Below, in pieces: positions 33,334-42,617 of a DNA stretch of 64,000 bases. Position 1 is the first letter of the stretch. Every line of letters starts with the position of its first letter. Source of the stretch: Paraliobacillus sp. PM-2 (GTDB lineage Bacteria > Bacillota > Bacilli > Bacillales > Amphibacillaceae); contig NZ_CTEI01000003.1 in the NCBI RefSeq assembly GCF_001368815.1, positions 62,001 through 126,000 on the forward strand. The letters are read 5' to 3'. The notes under the pieces are model-generated. The model did not search any database. It was not told the DNA's origin and saw only the letters and a program-made list of their open reading frames with translations. Both the position numbers and the translations under genes were made by a program.

Positions 33334-33369
33334 CTGTTATAGTGTGATTATTTAATTACATTATAACAG
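33334..33369. repeat. 36-bp imperfect palindrome between MFS gene and pflB
   Basis: Left arm CTGTTATAGTGTGATTA and right arm TAATTACATTATAACAG are complementary apart from two positions. It lies in the 464-bp gap before pflB. There is no T-run, so it is more likely an operator or structural element than a terminator. Confidence 0.55.
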
Positions 33370-33460
33370 AGAGAAGGCAATATCTGTTAGGAAAAATTAG
33401 TCTTTTGCAATGAGTTTAGACAAAATTCTATCAAGTCATTAGTTAGGCTTTTCCATAAAA

Positions 33461-33484
33461 AAAAGAATGCTCCTGCATTCTTTT
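33461..33484 (-). terminator. Terminator of the MFS efflux gene
   Basis: 10-bp stem AAAAGAATGC / GCATTCTTTT with loop TCCT, followed on the minus strand by further T residues. Confidence 0.85.
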
Positions 33485-33503
33485 CTTACTACTATTCTCA
33501 GCG

Positions 33504-34922
33504 TTAATAATTGCTTGCTTCTTTTTGTTCTTGTGGATTGGTTCCTTTAATAAAGAAGGATAGTACAAGACCAATAAACGTTAAGCCCGTTGCCACAAAA
33601 AAGGCAATATTTACACCGTGTATTAAATCACTAGGTGCAGCGTTAGGTCCACTATCTAAAGCAGATGTCGTCATCACTGTTACTAGAATGGCCGTTCCAA
33701 TCGACGCTGCTACTTGGCGTAATGTGTTATTCATTGCTGTACCATGCGCAATCAATCGAACTGGTAATTGATTTAATCCAGCAGTTGTTACAGGCATCAT
33801 CACCATAGACATCCCAAACATTCGTAATGCGAAAACAATTGTCAAAAACACCAATGATGTTTCCGCTGATAAATTGGTGAATAAAAAGGTTGTAATTGTA
33901 ACAATAGATAACCCCACTATTGCTAAATATCTAGCACCAATTTTATCAAAAATACGACCAGTAACAGGAGACATGAAGCCCATTAATAAAGCCCCCGGCA
34001 TTATCATCAAACCAGACTCAAGTGGAGAAAAACCAGCGTATTTTTGCATGTATATAGGGAGAATGGTCTCTGAACCAATCAATCCCATAAATACAATCAT
34101 TCCAATTAATGTTGAAATCGTAAAGGTTTTAGATTGCAATACGCGAAATTCTAAAATAGGCTGATCCAATTGAAACTGCCTACGAATAAAGAACACTAGT
34201 GAAAACAGTCCAGTAATTAAAGCAATAATGACTTGTGGAGAGCTCCATTCTCCACTTCCAGCACTACTAAAACCAAATAATAAACCACCAAATCCCAATG
34301 TTGACAGAATGATTGATAAAATGTCTAATTTGGGGAAGGTACGCTCCGTTACATTTTTCATAAAAATATAAACTAGAATAATATCCACAATAATGATTGG
34401 TAAAATAATAAAAAACATCGTTCTCCATGGATATGTTTCCACAATCCAACCTGATAACGTTGGTCCAATTGCTGGGGCAAACGAAATAACTAATCCTACC
34501 GTACCCATTGCAGCTCCTCTTTTTTCAATTGGGAAAATAGTTAAGAATACTGTCATCATTAAGGGCAGAATAATTCCAGCACCACTTGCTTGAACCACTC
34601 TTCCTATCATCAAAATTGCAAATGTTGGTGCGATTCCACAAATAAACGTACCTAAAGCAAAAATAGATAGCGCACTTAATACAAGTCTTCTTGTGGTAAA
34701 TGTTTCAATTAGAAAAGCAGTAATCGGAATCATCACACCATTGACAAGCATGAAAATGGTTGTCAGCCATTGAGCAATATTTTCTTCGATCTGAAAATCA
34801 TTCATAACATGTGGTGTGGCTGTTGCAAAAAGCGTTTGATTTAAAATGGATACAAAGCCACCAGCCAACAAAACAAGTACAATTGGTGTTCGATTAAAAT
34901 CCTGTGTGCTTTCATTCGTCAT
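33504..34922 (-). CDS. MFS multidrug efflux transporter, DHA2 family
   Basis: 472 residues, about fourteen membrane segments (EmrB/QacA type). Motif C is present as GLVISFAPAIGPTLSGWIVETYPWRTMFFI near residues 140-170 and the motif A-like loop FDKIGARYLAIVG in the second half. The N terminus is LVLLAGGFVSILNQTLFATATPHVM. It exports drugs or other hydrophobic compounds with proton antiport by family analogy. Co-transcribed with the TetR gene 26 bp upstream, which probably represses the pair. Confidence 0.9.
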   Translation of the reverse strand: MTNESTQDFNRTPIVLVLLAGGFVSILNQTLFATATPHVMNDFQIEENIAQWLTTIFMLVNGVMIPITAFLIETFTTRRLVLSALSIFALGTFICGIAPTFAILMIGRVVQASGAGIILPLMMTVFLTIFPIEKRGAAMGTVGLVISFAPAIGPTLSGWIVETYPWRTMFFIILPIIIVDIILVYIFMKNVTERTFPKLDILSIILSTLGFGGLLFGFSSAGSGEWSSPQVIIALITGLFSLVFFIRRQFQLDQPILEFRVLQSKTFTISTLIGMIVFMGLIGSETILPIYMQKYAGFSPLESGLMIMPGALLMGFMSPVTGRIFDKIGARYLAIVGLSIVTITTFLFTNLSAETSLVFLTIVFALRMFGMSMVMMPVTTAGLNQLPVRLIAHGTAMNNTLRQVAASIGTAILVTVMTTSALDSGPNAAPSDLIHGVNIAFFVATGLTFIGLVLSFFIKGTNPQEQKEASNY

Positions 34923-34948
34923 GTTGGCACCCCTTTCTCTTTCTTTCT

Positions 34949-35833
34949 CTATTCATCTAATTCATCTAACAGGTTTCCTAAAAAAGCTACCTCTTCACTT
35001 TCAATCAAATGTTCATCTAAAAAATAAAACAATGCTTTTAATAGAAAAAACCTCGGAGTCTCTTGCTCTATTTCTTTCTCAAACAATTGAATCGTATGAT
35101 AAACATCCTTATGATTTACAGTACAAGGTTTTTTCACCCTAACAACGTGTTTTAACTTTGTAATTATTTGTTTCAATTGCTCATGAATCGTTAGTAATTC
35201 TTGATTTGTTTTAAGCATGCAATGTTCCATATGAACATCGGATATAACAGGGCTTTTGCCTTTTCTTATTTGGATAACAGCATCCATATTATCCACAATA
35301 ATATTGGAGACATCTTCAGAAGATAGGTATTGTTTCTCTTGCATAATGAAGCTAACATATTCTTTAAGCATGCCTTGTAATACCATCACCATATCCCAAA
35401 TGATTGGCCGAATTTCCTCACCATAAACTTTCAATAATATCTCTTGATGCCAGTCCAACATTTCTGATCGGACTTGCTTAAAAAAAGGTTGCATGTGTTT
35501 ATTATTTTCTATCAACAATGACTTTGTAAGTAGATTAAAATAATCCTCGTTGTGCAATACCCCTTCAAATTCAACTTCAATTATCTTTTTCAATTTTTCT
35601 TTTGGAGTTAAGGTTGCATCAATATCAATATACTTGGCTCGTTCCACCATATTGTCATGATTATGTTTAAATACATTGATAAGTAAGGAGTCTTTTGATT
35701 CAAAGTATTTATATAATAGCCCCTTTGATACTTCAGCATTATTAGCAATTTCTTGCATAGAGGTGGCATGATACCCTTTTTCTGAAAAAAGTTTAATAGC
35801 AGCACGCATTACTTTTAATTTTTTTTCTGTCAT
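34949..35833 (-). CDS. TetR/AcrR family regulator
   Basis: 294 residues. The N-terminal HTH is LKVMRAAIKLFSEKGYHATSMQEIANNAEVSKGLLYKYFESKDSLL (residues 5-50). The C-terminal ligand domain is about 100 residues longer than in most TetR proteins and ends in an acidic helical tail (HLIESEEVAFLGNLLDELDE). The ATG at 35833 follows GAAGGAGAT. It heads a two-gene unit with the efflux pump. Possible operators with a shared TTAGTCA half-site lie at 35855-35868 and 36003-36012. Confidence 0.88.
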   Translation of the reverse strand: MTEKKLKVMRAAIKLFSEKGYHATSMQEIANNAEVSKGLLYKYFESKDSLLINVFKHNHDNMVERAKYIDIDATLTPKEKLKKIIEVEFEGVLHNEDYFNLLTKSLLIENNKHMQPFFKQVRSEMLDWHQEILLKVYGEEIRPIIWDMVMVLQGMLKEYVSFIMQEKQYLSSEDVSNIIVDNMDAVIQIRKGKSPVISDVHMEHCMLKTNQELLTIHEQLKQIITKLKHVVRVKKPCTVNHKDVYHTIQLFEKEIEQETPRFFLLKALFYFLDEHLIESEEVAFLGNLLDELDE

Positions 35834-35907
35834 TTTTATCTCCTTCATCAACCGGTGACTAACGGGTCATTTTTTAAACCTATTAGTTCTTATCCAACAT
35901 AGCCTAT

Positions 35908-35937
35908 ATTATAATCAACTCATAAATTGAATGTCAA
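35908..35937 (-). promoter_or_regulatory. Sigma-A promoter of the TetR/MFS unit
   Basis: Minus strand TTGACA (35932-35937), 18-bp spacer, TATAAT (35908-35913). Confidence 0.75.
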
Positions 35938-36080
35938 TTTATTGATCTCTTTCTAAAAAAATAATAATTAATAGGTAGAAATTCACTTCCAATTCTTTAA
36001 ATTGACTAATCAGTTTATAAACAAATTACTTTACTTTAAAAATGAAAGTTGCCATCATAATGACAGGAGGCGATTCAGTA

Positions 36081-37247
36081 ATGCAAAATTTTGTTTTTCA
36101 AAATCCAACAAAACTAATATTTGGTAAAGGCACAGTTGAACAATTAAAAAATGAAATACCTCAATATGGTCAAAATATACTGCTTGTTTATGGTGGCGGT
36201 AGTATTAAACGCAACGGATTATATAATGAAGTGTTGCATCATTTAGAAGCGATCAATGCAAACGTATTTGAATTATCAGGGGTCGAACCAAACCCGCGTG
36301 TAACCACTGCGCGTAAAGGAATTGAAATTTGCAAAAAAGAAAAAATTGATTTTATCTTAGCTGTTGGTGGAGGGAGTACAATTGATTGTACCAAAGCGAT
36401 TGCTGCAGGTGCGAAAACATCACATGATATATGGGATATCATAACGAAAAATGCACAAGCTGAAGATGCACTTCCATTCGGTACCGTCCTCACACTGGCT
36501 GCAACTGGTTCAGAAATGAACGCTGGTTCTGTTATTACTAACTGGGAAACAAAAGAAAAACACGGCTGGGGTAGCCCGCATACTTTTCCTCGCTTTTCGA
36601 TTCTAGATCCAGCAAATACATTTACAGTACCTAAAGATCAAACGATTTACGGCATAGTTGACATGATGTCTCATGCGCTTGAACACTATTTCCATCATGA
36701 AAAAAATACATTACTACAAGATGAGATGGTAGAGGGATTACTTCGCACCGTGATCGAAACAGGACCAAAACTACTAAGTGACCTTGAGAACTATGAACAC
36801 CGTGCAACAATTCTATACTGTGGAACCATGGCATTAAATGGGATGGTTAACATGGGATACCAAGGAGATTGGGCATCACATAACTTAGAACACGCTGTTT
36901 CAGCTATTCATGATATTCCACACGGCGGTGGCTTGGCGATATTATTTCCTCATTGGATGGAACATACACTAGATAAAGATGTTATGCGCTTCAAACAACT
37001 GGCTGTACGCGTGTTTGATGTAGATCCAAAAGGAAAGTCTGATCATGCGATTGCATTAGAGGGTATCCAAGCATTACGTGACTTCTGGAATAGTATTGGT
37101 GCGCCTTCTCGTTTGGCCGATTACAATATTAATGAAAACAGCGTTGAAGAGATGGCTGATAAAACAATCATTGCCCGCCCCGAATTCGGTAATTTCAAAT
37201 CATTAACAAGAGAAGATGCAGTCTCAATATATAAAGCAAGCTTATAA
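36081..37247 (+). CDS. Iron-containing alcohol dehydrogenase (butanol dehydrogenase, YugJ-like)
   Basis: 388-residue group III alcohol dehydrogenase, NAD(P)H dependent. Nucleotide loop [19 protein letters not shown] (about 95), and the metal-binding segments [58 protein letters not shown]. Length and motifs match YugJ/YugK and clostridial BdhA. The start at 36081 is 10 bases after AGGAGG; the frame is open 13 codons earlier. It probably reduces aldehydes in anaerobic metabolism. Monocistronic. Confidence 0.92.
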   Translation: MQNFVFQNPTKLIFGKGTVEQLKNEIPQYGQNILLVYGGGSIKRNGLYNEVLHHLEAINANVFELSGVEPNPRVTTARKGIEICKKEKIDFILAVGGGSTIDCTKAIAAGAKTSHDIWDIITKNAQAEDALPFGTVLTLAATGSEMNAGSVITNWETKEKHGWGSPHTFPRFSILDPANTFTVPKDQTIYGIVDMMSHALEHYFHHEKNTLLQDEMVEGLLRTVIETGPKLLSDLENYEHRATILYCGTMALNGMVNMGYQGDWASHNLEHAVSAIHDIPHGGGLAILFPHWMEHTLDKDVMRFKQLAVRVFDVDPKGKSDHAIALEGIQALRDFWNSIGAPSRLADYNINENSVEEMADKTIIARPEFGNFKSLTREDAVSIYKASL

Positions 37248-37265
37248 AAGAATATAATTATTTTA

Positions 37266-37296
37266 AATAAAACTCCATCATATGTGGAGTTTTATT
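37266..37296 (+). terminator. Terminator of alcohol dehydrogenase gene
   Basis: Perfect 12-bp stem AATAAAACTCCA / TGGAGTTTTATT; the right arm supplies the T-rich tract. Confidence 0.8.
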
Positions 37297-37446
37297 CTTT
37301 AAAGACACACGTTGCCATCTAGAAGTTCAATGCAAATGCAACTCCTAAATTTCGTTCTTTTATGATTTATTATCCAGTTTTGCTTATGTATAATTCCGAT
37401 TACTTTCCTAATAATATGTAGAGAAGTAATTTGGAGGTTAGATATA

Positions 37447-37875
37447 ATGAACAATCAAAACGTAAAAGAAACGGTATTGAAGATTCTTGATGATCATCAA
37501 ATTGGTACACTCGCTACTGTTGAAGGTAACAAACCATACTCACGCTATATGACTTTTTTTCATGACGAACTTACTTTGTATACTGCAACAAACATACAGA
37601 CACACAAAGTAAAAGATATAGAAACCAATCCGCACGTCCATATCTTAATAGGTTATACATTTGATGGTACAGGAGATGAATACATTGAGATAGAAGGTGA
37701 AGCATCCATTCACCAAGAAGAAGATATGAAAAAAAGATTATGGAATGATCATTTAAAACCTTGGTTTGAAGGGCCAGAAGATCCAAATTATACTGTATTA
37801 AAGATCACACCCATTGAAATTCGCCTAAAAAATACACGTGATGCGAAAGTGCACCATTTAGATTTAAAAAAGTAA
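37447..37875 (+). CDS. Pyridoxamine 5'-phosphate oxidase-like (general stress protein 26 type)
   Basis: 142-residue split-barrel flavin-binding-type protein. NVKETVLKILDDHQIGTLATVEGNKPYSRYMTFFHDELTLYTATN and PHVHILIGYTFDGTGDEYIEIEGEA match the YdaG/GSP26 family. FMN or another cofactor binding is inferred from family; no activity is established. The start follows TTGGAGGTTAG. Its last codons form part of a 22-bp inverted repeat. Confidence 0.85.
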   Translation: MNNQNVKETVLKILDDHQIGTLATVEGNKPYSRYMTFFHDELTLYTATNIQTHKVKDIETNPHVHILIGYTFDGTGDEYIEIEGEASIHQEEDMKKRLWNDHLKPWFEGPEDPNYTVLKITPIEIRLKNTRDAKVHHLDLKK

Positions 37876-37908
37876 AACACAGATTTCTGTGTTTTACTTT
37901 TTTAAATC
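37861..37908. terminator. Bidirectional terminator with 22-bp perfect stem
   Basis: 37861-37882 and 37887-37908 are exact complements with loop ATTT. The A- and T-rich flanks of the stem serve convergent genes on both strands. It overlaps the stop codon of the GSP26-like gene. Confidence 0.85.
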
Positions 37909-37916
37909 TACCAGTA

Positions 37917-38354
37917 CTAATCCTCTTTTAATAGAGCTTTATATTCGTCTACATCATCAAATTCATTTGAGAAATATACTGGCACATCATCTACTTGTGT
38001 TAATTGAATTCGTTTTCCATTGTTCATCTTATTAATAACTATTTCAAATGTGTTTTTCTCCGTTAATTCAATTTCAAGATTTTGCATATCGCCTTTAAGC
38101 TTAAATGTTTTATTGTACACGTTATTTTTAATTTCTTCATAAGTACCTTTATTGACTTCCCTACTACTTATATACTGAACAAAACTTTCTTCATCTGGTT
38201 GAAAAGACATAACAATCGTACCTTTTGGATAGCCATCAATCTCCTCTGTAGTCTGATAGGTACCTTTTAAAACAGGCTCCACACTAGCGGCACAACCCCC
38301 TAAATACAAAACAATGACTACAAATAAAAAATACCAAAAGATTTTTCTCATCAT
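37917..38354 (-). CDS. Hypothetical lipoprotein
   Basis: 145 residues with a signal peptide and lipobox LGGC (Cys about 21). The mature part reads KGTYQTTEEIDGYPKGTIVMSFQPDEESFVQYI and looks like a small beta-rich domain, but I do not recognise a family. Monocistronic, preceded by GGAGG. Confidence 0.7.
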   Translation of the reverse strand: MMRKIFWYFLFVVIVLYLGGCAASVEPVLKGTYQTTEEIDGYPKGTIVMSFQPDEESFVQYISSREVNKGTYEEIKNNVYNKTFKLKGDMQNLEIELTEKNTFEIVINKMNNGKRIQLTQVDDVPVYFSNEFDDVDEYKALLKED

Positions 38355-38555
38355 TTACATCCTCCATCTATTTACTATCCTATTTAACTATAACCCAAAA
38401 CTTTCCTAAAACAAATAAGAATAAGTAACTTTCCCATTTTTCTTTATCCCGCTTCACTTTATAAATAAAGATAATTATTCAACTTCATTTATAAAAATTC
38501 ATTTATAGGGCTATATTTATTGTTATAAATAAGAAAAGTAAATGATAACGTTTTA

Positions 38556-38573
38556 TTGTGAAATGTTTCACAA
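38556..38573 (+). promoter_or_regulatory. Rex operator upstream of adhE unit
   Basis: TTGTGAAATGTTTCACAA matches the 18-bp Rex consensus TTGTGAAnnnnTTCACAA at every fixed position. Rex is the NADH/NAD sensor that represses fermentative genes such as adhE. Confidence 0.88.
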
Positions 38574-38595
38574 ACCTGTCACAAAACCTTTATTT

Positions 38596-38620
38596 TGTAA
38601 GCGTTAACAGGTGTTATGAT
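38596..38620 (+). promoter_or_regulatory. cre site and extended -10 promoter of adhE unit
   Basis: TGTAAGCGTTAACA (38596-38609) fits the CcpA cre consensus TGWNANCGNTNWCA fully. It is followed by TGTTATGAT, an extended -10 element with TATGAT at 38615-38620. The cre lies over the -35 region. Confidence 0.7.
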
Positions 38621-38651
38621 GAAATCAGAAAGAGCGAAGGGGTGATAAAAA

Positions 38652-38882
38652 ATGATTTTACATCAGTGGAAAGACTTTAGTACAGACGCTGAATCTTATA
38701 CACAGGAGAACTTCGAAAAACAAGTTGGTGATACATTCGAAGCCATGTGTTTGGAAGAAAACCAAGATATCCCAAGCTATATTTGGACAAAACATTACGT
38801 GGTCGTAATTAAACCGAACACACGCATGATCAAGGATGTATCTTTTGTCAAAGTCCCCCGTAACCCGTCGTTAACTAATTAA
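38652..38882 (+). CDS. Small hypothetical protein co-transcribed with adhE
   Basis: 76 residues, no membrane segment or signal peptide, mildly acidic first half and basic C terminus (KPNTRMIKDVSFVKVPRNP). AAGGGGTGA lies upstream of its ATG. It sits between the Rex/cre-bearing promoter and adhE with only 55 bp and no terminator before adhE, so it is the first cistron of that transcript. No family recognised; function unknown. Confidence 0.65.
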   Translation: MILHQWKDFSTDAESYTQENFEKQVGDTFEAMCLEENQDIPSYIWTKHYVVVIKPNTRMIKDVSFVKVPRNPSLTN

Positions 38883-38937
38883 TTATTTTTTGGGTTTTTA
38901 TGCTCAATAATTCACATAATAACTAGGAGGTATTTAC

Positions 38938-41535
38938 ATGGTCTCAAAAGTGGAAAAGAAACAAGAAGTAACTGTTGCAGAAAGCATTGACAAATTGGTT
39001 GGAAACGCACAAGAAGCTCTAACGGAAATGAGAAAATTAAATCAAGAACAAGTTGATTATATCGTTAAAGAGATGGCACTTGCTGGTTTAGATCAACATA
39101 TGCAATTGGCAAAATTAGCTGTTGAAGAAACTGGTCGCGGTGTCTATGAAGATAAAATTATTAAAAATATCTTTGCAACTGAATATGTTTACCACAACGT
39201 AAAGTATGACAAAACAATTGGTGTTATTAGCGATAACGAACATGAAGGTATGGTAGAAATTGCTGAACCAATTGGTGTTGTTGCCGGAGTGACTCCAGTA
39301 ACCAACCCAACATCAACAACATTATTTAAATCAATTATTTCTATAAAAACAGGTAATCCAATTATTTTTGCTTTCCACCCATCAGCACAAAAATGTAGTT
39401 CAGCTGCAGCGAAAGTTGTATATGAAGCAGCGGTAAAGGCTGGCGCACCAAAGAATTGTATTCAATTTATTGAGAAGCCTTCTATTGAAGGTACACAAAC
39501 ATTAATGAAACATGATGGTGTCGCAACTATTCTAGCAACTGGAGGTCCAGGAATGGTTAAATCGGCGTATAGTTCCGGAAAACCGGCTCTGGGTGTTGGT
39601 GCAGGTAACGTACCTTGCTATATTGAAAAATCAGTTAATGTAAAACGCGCGGTAAATGACGTGATTTTATCAAAAACATTTGATAATGGTATGATTTGTG
39701 CTTCTGAGCAAGCAATTATTGTTGATAAAGAGATTTATGATCAAGTGAAACAAGAAATGATTGATAACAGTGTTTACTTCTTAAATCCTGCTGAAAAGGC
39801 AAAAGTAGAAAAACTAGTAATCAACGAAGATACTTGTGCTGTTAATCCTGCAATTGTTGGTATGAAACCAGTAAAAATTGCTGAGATGGCTGGCGTTAAG
39901 GTACCTGAGGATACAAAGATTCTTGTTGCAGAACTAACAGGTGTTGGGCCTGAACATCCACTTTCTCGTGAAAAACTAAGCCCTGTACTTGCTGCATATA
40001 AAGTAAACAACAATGAAGAAGGAATTAAACGAGCAGAAGAAATGCTAGAATTTGGTGGTTTAGGACACTCTGCTGTTATCCATTCTGCAGATCAAACCGT
40101 GATTGACGCTTTTGGTGCAAAAATGAAAGCTGGACGTATCATTGTCAATGCGCCTTCTTCTCAAGGGGCAATTGGTGATATCTACAATTCGTATATGCCA
40201 TCATTAACACTTGGATGTGGTTCATACGGCGGTAACTCTGTATCAACAAACGTAGGAGCAATTCATTTAATTAATGTGAAAAAAATGGCGAGAAGGAATG
40301 TTAACATGCAATGGTTCAAAGTTCCACCAAAAGTTTATTTTGAAAAGAATTCCGTACAATATCTAGCGAAAATGCCTAAAATCTCAAAAGCATTTATCGT
40401 AACAGATCCAATGATGGTTCAACTAGGTTATGTGGACAAAGTACTTTATCACCTACGTAAGCGTCCAGATTATGTACACTGTGAAATTTTCTCAGATGTA
40501 GAGCCAGATCCATCGAAAGAAACCGTTATGCGTGGCGCTGCTGCAATGGACGATTTCCAACCAGATGTTATCATCGCTCTTGGTGGTGGTTCAGCAATGG
40601 ATGCCGCTAAAGGAATGTGGTTATTCCACGAACATCCAGAAACTGACTTTAATGGACTTAAGCAAAAATTTATAGATATCCGTAAACGTGCTTATAAATA
40701 TCCAGAGTTAGGTCAACGTGCACAATTTGTTGCAATACCTACTACTTCTGGTACTGGATCTGAAGTAACATCATTCTCTGTTATTACAGATAAAGAAAAC
40801 AACGTAAAGTATCCATTAGCCGATTATGAATTAACACCAGATGTAGCAATTATTGACCCACAATTTGTTATGACTGTTCCTAAAACAGTAACAGCAGACA
40901 CCGGTATGGACGTTTTAACACATGCAATTGAAGCATATGTTTCTAATATGGCAAACGATTATACAGATGGTCTTGCTATTAAAGCCATTCAGCTTGTTTT
41001 TGAATATTTACCACAGGCTTACCGTGATGGTAGCAATGAATTAGCAAGAGAAAAAATGCATAACGCATCTACTATTGCCGGAATGGCGTTTGCAAATGCA
41101 TTCTTAGGTATTAATCATAGTCTTGCACACAAACTAGGCTCAGAATTCCATATTGCACATGGTCGTGCGAATGCAATTCTATTGCCACACGTTATTCGCT
41201 ATAATGCTAAAAAGCCATCAAAATTTGTGTCATTCCCTAAATATGAACATTTTATTGCAGACCAACGCTATGCTGAAATTGCAAGAGAATTGGGATTACC
41301 TGCAAGTACGACACAAGAAGGTGTAGAAAGCCTAGTTCAAGCTATCTATAAATTAGCTAAAGAATTGAACATTCCAATGAGCATTGCAGAAAACGGTGTT
41401 AATAAAAAAGATTTCGAAGCAAAAGTAGATTACCTTGCTGATCGCGCATTTGAAGATCAATGTACAACAGCAAATCCTAAATTACCACTTGTTACTGAAT
41501 TAGCTGAAGTATATCGCAATGCTTTTAAAGGATAG
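38938..41535 (+). CDS. adhE: Bifunctional acetaldehyde-CoA/alcohol dehydrogenase
   Basis: 865-residue fusion enzyme reducing acetyl-CoA to acetaldehyde and ethanol while regenerating NAD. The N-terminal aldehyde dehydrogenase half (to about 440) has [26 protein letters not shown] and the catalytic Cys in [11 protein letters not shown]. The C-terminal iron-dependent half has [36 protein letters not shown] and the His-rich [36 protein letters not shown] precedes the ATG. With pflB it forms the ethanol/formate branch. Rex and CcpA sites lie upstream of the preceding small ORF. Confidence 0.97.
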   Translation: MVSKVEKKQEVTVAESIDKLVGNAQEALTEMRKLNQEQVDYIVKEMALAGLDQHMQLAKLAVEETGRGVYEDKIIKNIFATEYVYHNVKYDKTIGVISDNEHEGMVEIAEPIGVVAGVTPVTNPTSTTLFKSIISIKTGNPIIFAFHPSAQKCSSAAAKVVYEAAVKAGAPKNCIQFIEKPSIEGTQTLMKHDGVATILATGGPGMVKSAYSSGKPALGVGAGNVPCYIEKSVNVKRAVNDVILSKTFDNGMICASEQAIIVDKEIYDQVKQEMIDNSVYFLNPAEKAKVEKLVINEDTCAVNPAIVGMKPVKIAEMAGVKVPEDTKILVAELTGVGPEHPLSREKLSPVLAAYKVNNNEEGIKRAEEMLEFGGLGHSAVIHSADQTVIDAFGAKMKAGRIIVNAPSSQGAIGDIYNSYMPSLTLGCGSYGGNSVSTNVGAIHLINVKKMARRNVNMQWFKVPPKVYFEKNSVQYLAKMPKISKAFIVTDPMMVQLGYVDKVLYHLRKRPDYVHCEIFSDVEPDPSKETVMRGAAAMDDFQPDVIIALGGGSAMDAAKGMWLFHEHPETDFNGLKQKFIDIRKRAYKYPELGQRAQFVAIPTTSGTGSEVTSFSVITDKENNVKYPLADYELTPDVAIIDPQFVMTVPKTVTADTGMDVLTHAIEAYVSNMANDYTDGLAIKAIQLVFEYLPQAYRDGSNELAREKMHNASTIAGMAFANAFLGINHSLAHKLGSEFHIAHGRANAILLPHVIRYNAKKPSKFVSFPKYEHFIADQRYAEIARELGLPASTTQEGVESLVQAIYKLAKELNIPMSIAENGVNKKDFEAKVDYLADRAFEDQCTTANPKLPLVTELAEVYRNAFKG

Positions 41536-41559
41536 TCTCCCCCCCCATTTTATATAGAG

Positions 41560-41596
41560 AAAAACGGTATCGTTCTATTGAACGATACCGTTTTTT
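41560..41596 (+). terminator. Terminator of adhE
   Basis: 15-bp stem AAAAACGGTATCGTT / AACGATACCGTTTTT with 6-nt loop, followed by TTTTATT. Confidence 0.9.
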
Positions 41597-41656
41597 ATTG
41601 AGAAAGTAAGCGCTGCTTTTATTCATCTGAATCTTAAGTAGTGATTCGTATCATAC

Positions 41657-42604
41657 TTAACGAATTGCATCTAAACAGGTTATTAGTGCAGATTTAAAAC
41701 GTTCTCGATCCACTGTTTCACAAACACGCACATTGGTTGGGCGATCAAATCTCCCATTGATATCAACAAGGCTGTATCCTCTCGTTAATTCCCCTTTTGT
41801 TTCAATATCGACAAAATAGTACGTTGATTTTGTCATAATCGATTCATCTGCTGCAATAGCCATCAGTAGTGTATCCGGGTGTGTTGTTCCATCTAATCGA
41901 TGCACCTTTTTGTTAAACGCTTTTACTACTTGATTGATTGCAATAAAGAAATCAGAACCTTTTGTTTGTAGTTGCTCGATCTCCTGATGATCTTGATCAT
42001 TCATTACTGAATATTGTGTACACATTTCCCAACCAACCATTGTCATAGGTACACCTGAATGCATGACAATTCGTGCGGCCTCTGGATCTACATAAAAATT
42101 ATACTCTGCTGCTGGCGTAATATTTCCTAAGTAATTGTTTGTACCACCCATAATAAAAATTTCTTTTATCTTAGGTACGATTGTCGGATCCTTTTTCATC
42201 GCCATTGCGATATTGGTTAAAGGCGCAATCGCCATAATGGATAATTCTCCTGGATTTTCATGTACCTTTCGAATCAAGAAATCCACAGCATGTTCTGATT
42301 CGGGACGTTGTTTCGCCTTTGGAAAATTAGCACCTCCCATTCCATCCGAACCATGAACATCTTCTACTGTACGATGTTGTTCATCCCCCAACTGTAGAAT
42401 TGGTGCTTCATATCCCTTGAAAACAGGAACTTCTCCTCCTTTACCCGCAACTTCAATGGTGTACAGTGCATTCTCTACTTCTTGATCAAACTGGACATTA
42501 CCACCAGTGATCATTACGCCTTCCACTTGAAAATGATGAAGTGCCATCAACAACGCAATTGTATCATCACCAGCTGTATCTGTATCAATAATTACACGTT
42601 TCAT
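41657..42604 (-). CDS. Nucleoside hydrolase (IunH/RihB-like)
   Basis: 315-residue N-ribohydrolase. The calcium-binding motif is IIDTDTAGDDTIALLMAL at the N terminus, with MAIAPLTNIAMAM, FIMGGTNNYLGNITPAAEYNFYVDPEAA, and a C-terminal GTTHPDTLLMAIAADES His/Asp segment. It splits nucleosides to base and ribose for salvage. I choose the ATG at 42604 because AGAGGA is nine bases upstream, whereas the ATG at 42613 directly abuts it. It is 13 bp downstream of a second nucleoside hydrolase gene. Confidence 0.92.
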   Translation of the reverse strand: MKRVIIDTDTAGDDTIALLMALHHFQVEGVMITGGNVQFDQEVENALYTIEVAGKGGEVPVFKGYEAPILQLGDEQHRTVEDVHGSDGMGGANFPKAKQRPESEHAVDFLIRKVHENPGELSIMAIAPLTNIAMAMKKDPTIVPKIKEIFIMGGTNNYLGNITPAAEYNFYVDPEAARIVMHSGVPMTMVGWEMCTQYSVMNDQDHQEIEQLQTKGSDFFIAINQVVKAFNKKVHRLDGTTHPDTLLMAIAADESIMTKSTYYFVDIETKGELTRGYSLVDINGRFDRPTNVRVCETVDRERFKSALITCLDAIR

Positions 42605-42617
42605 TTTATTCATCCTC

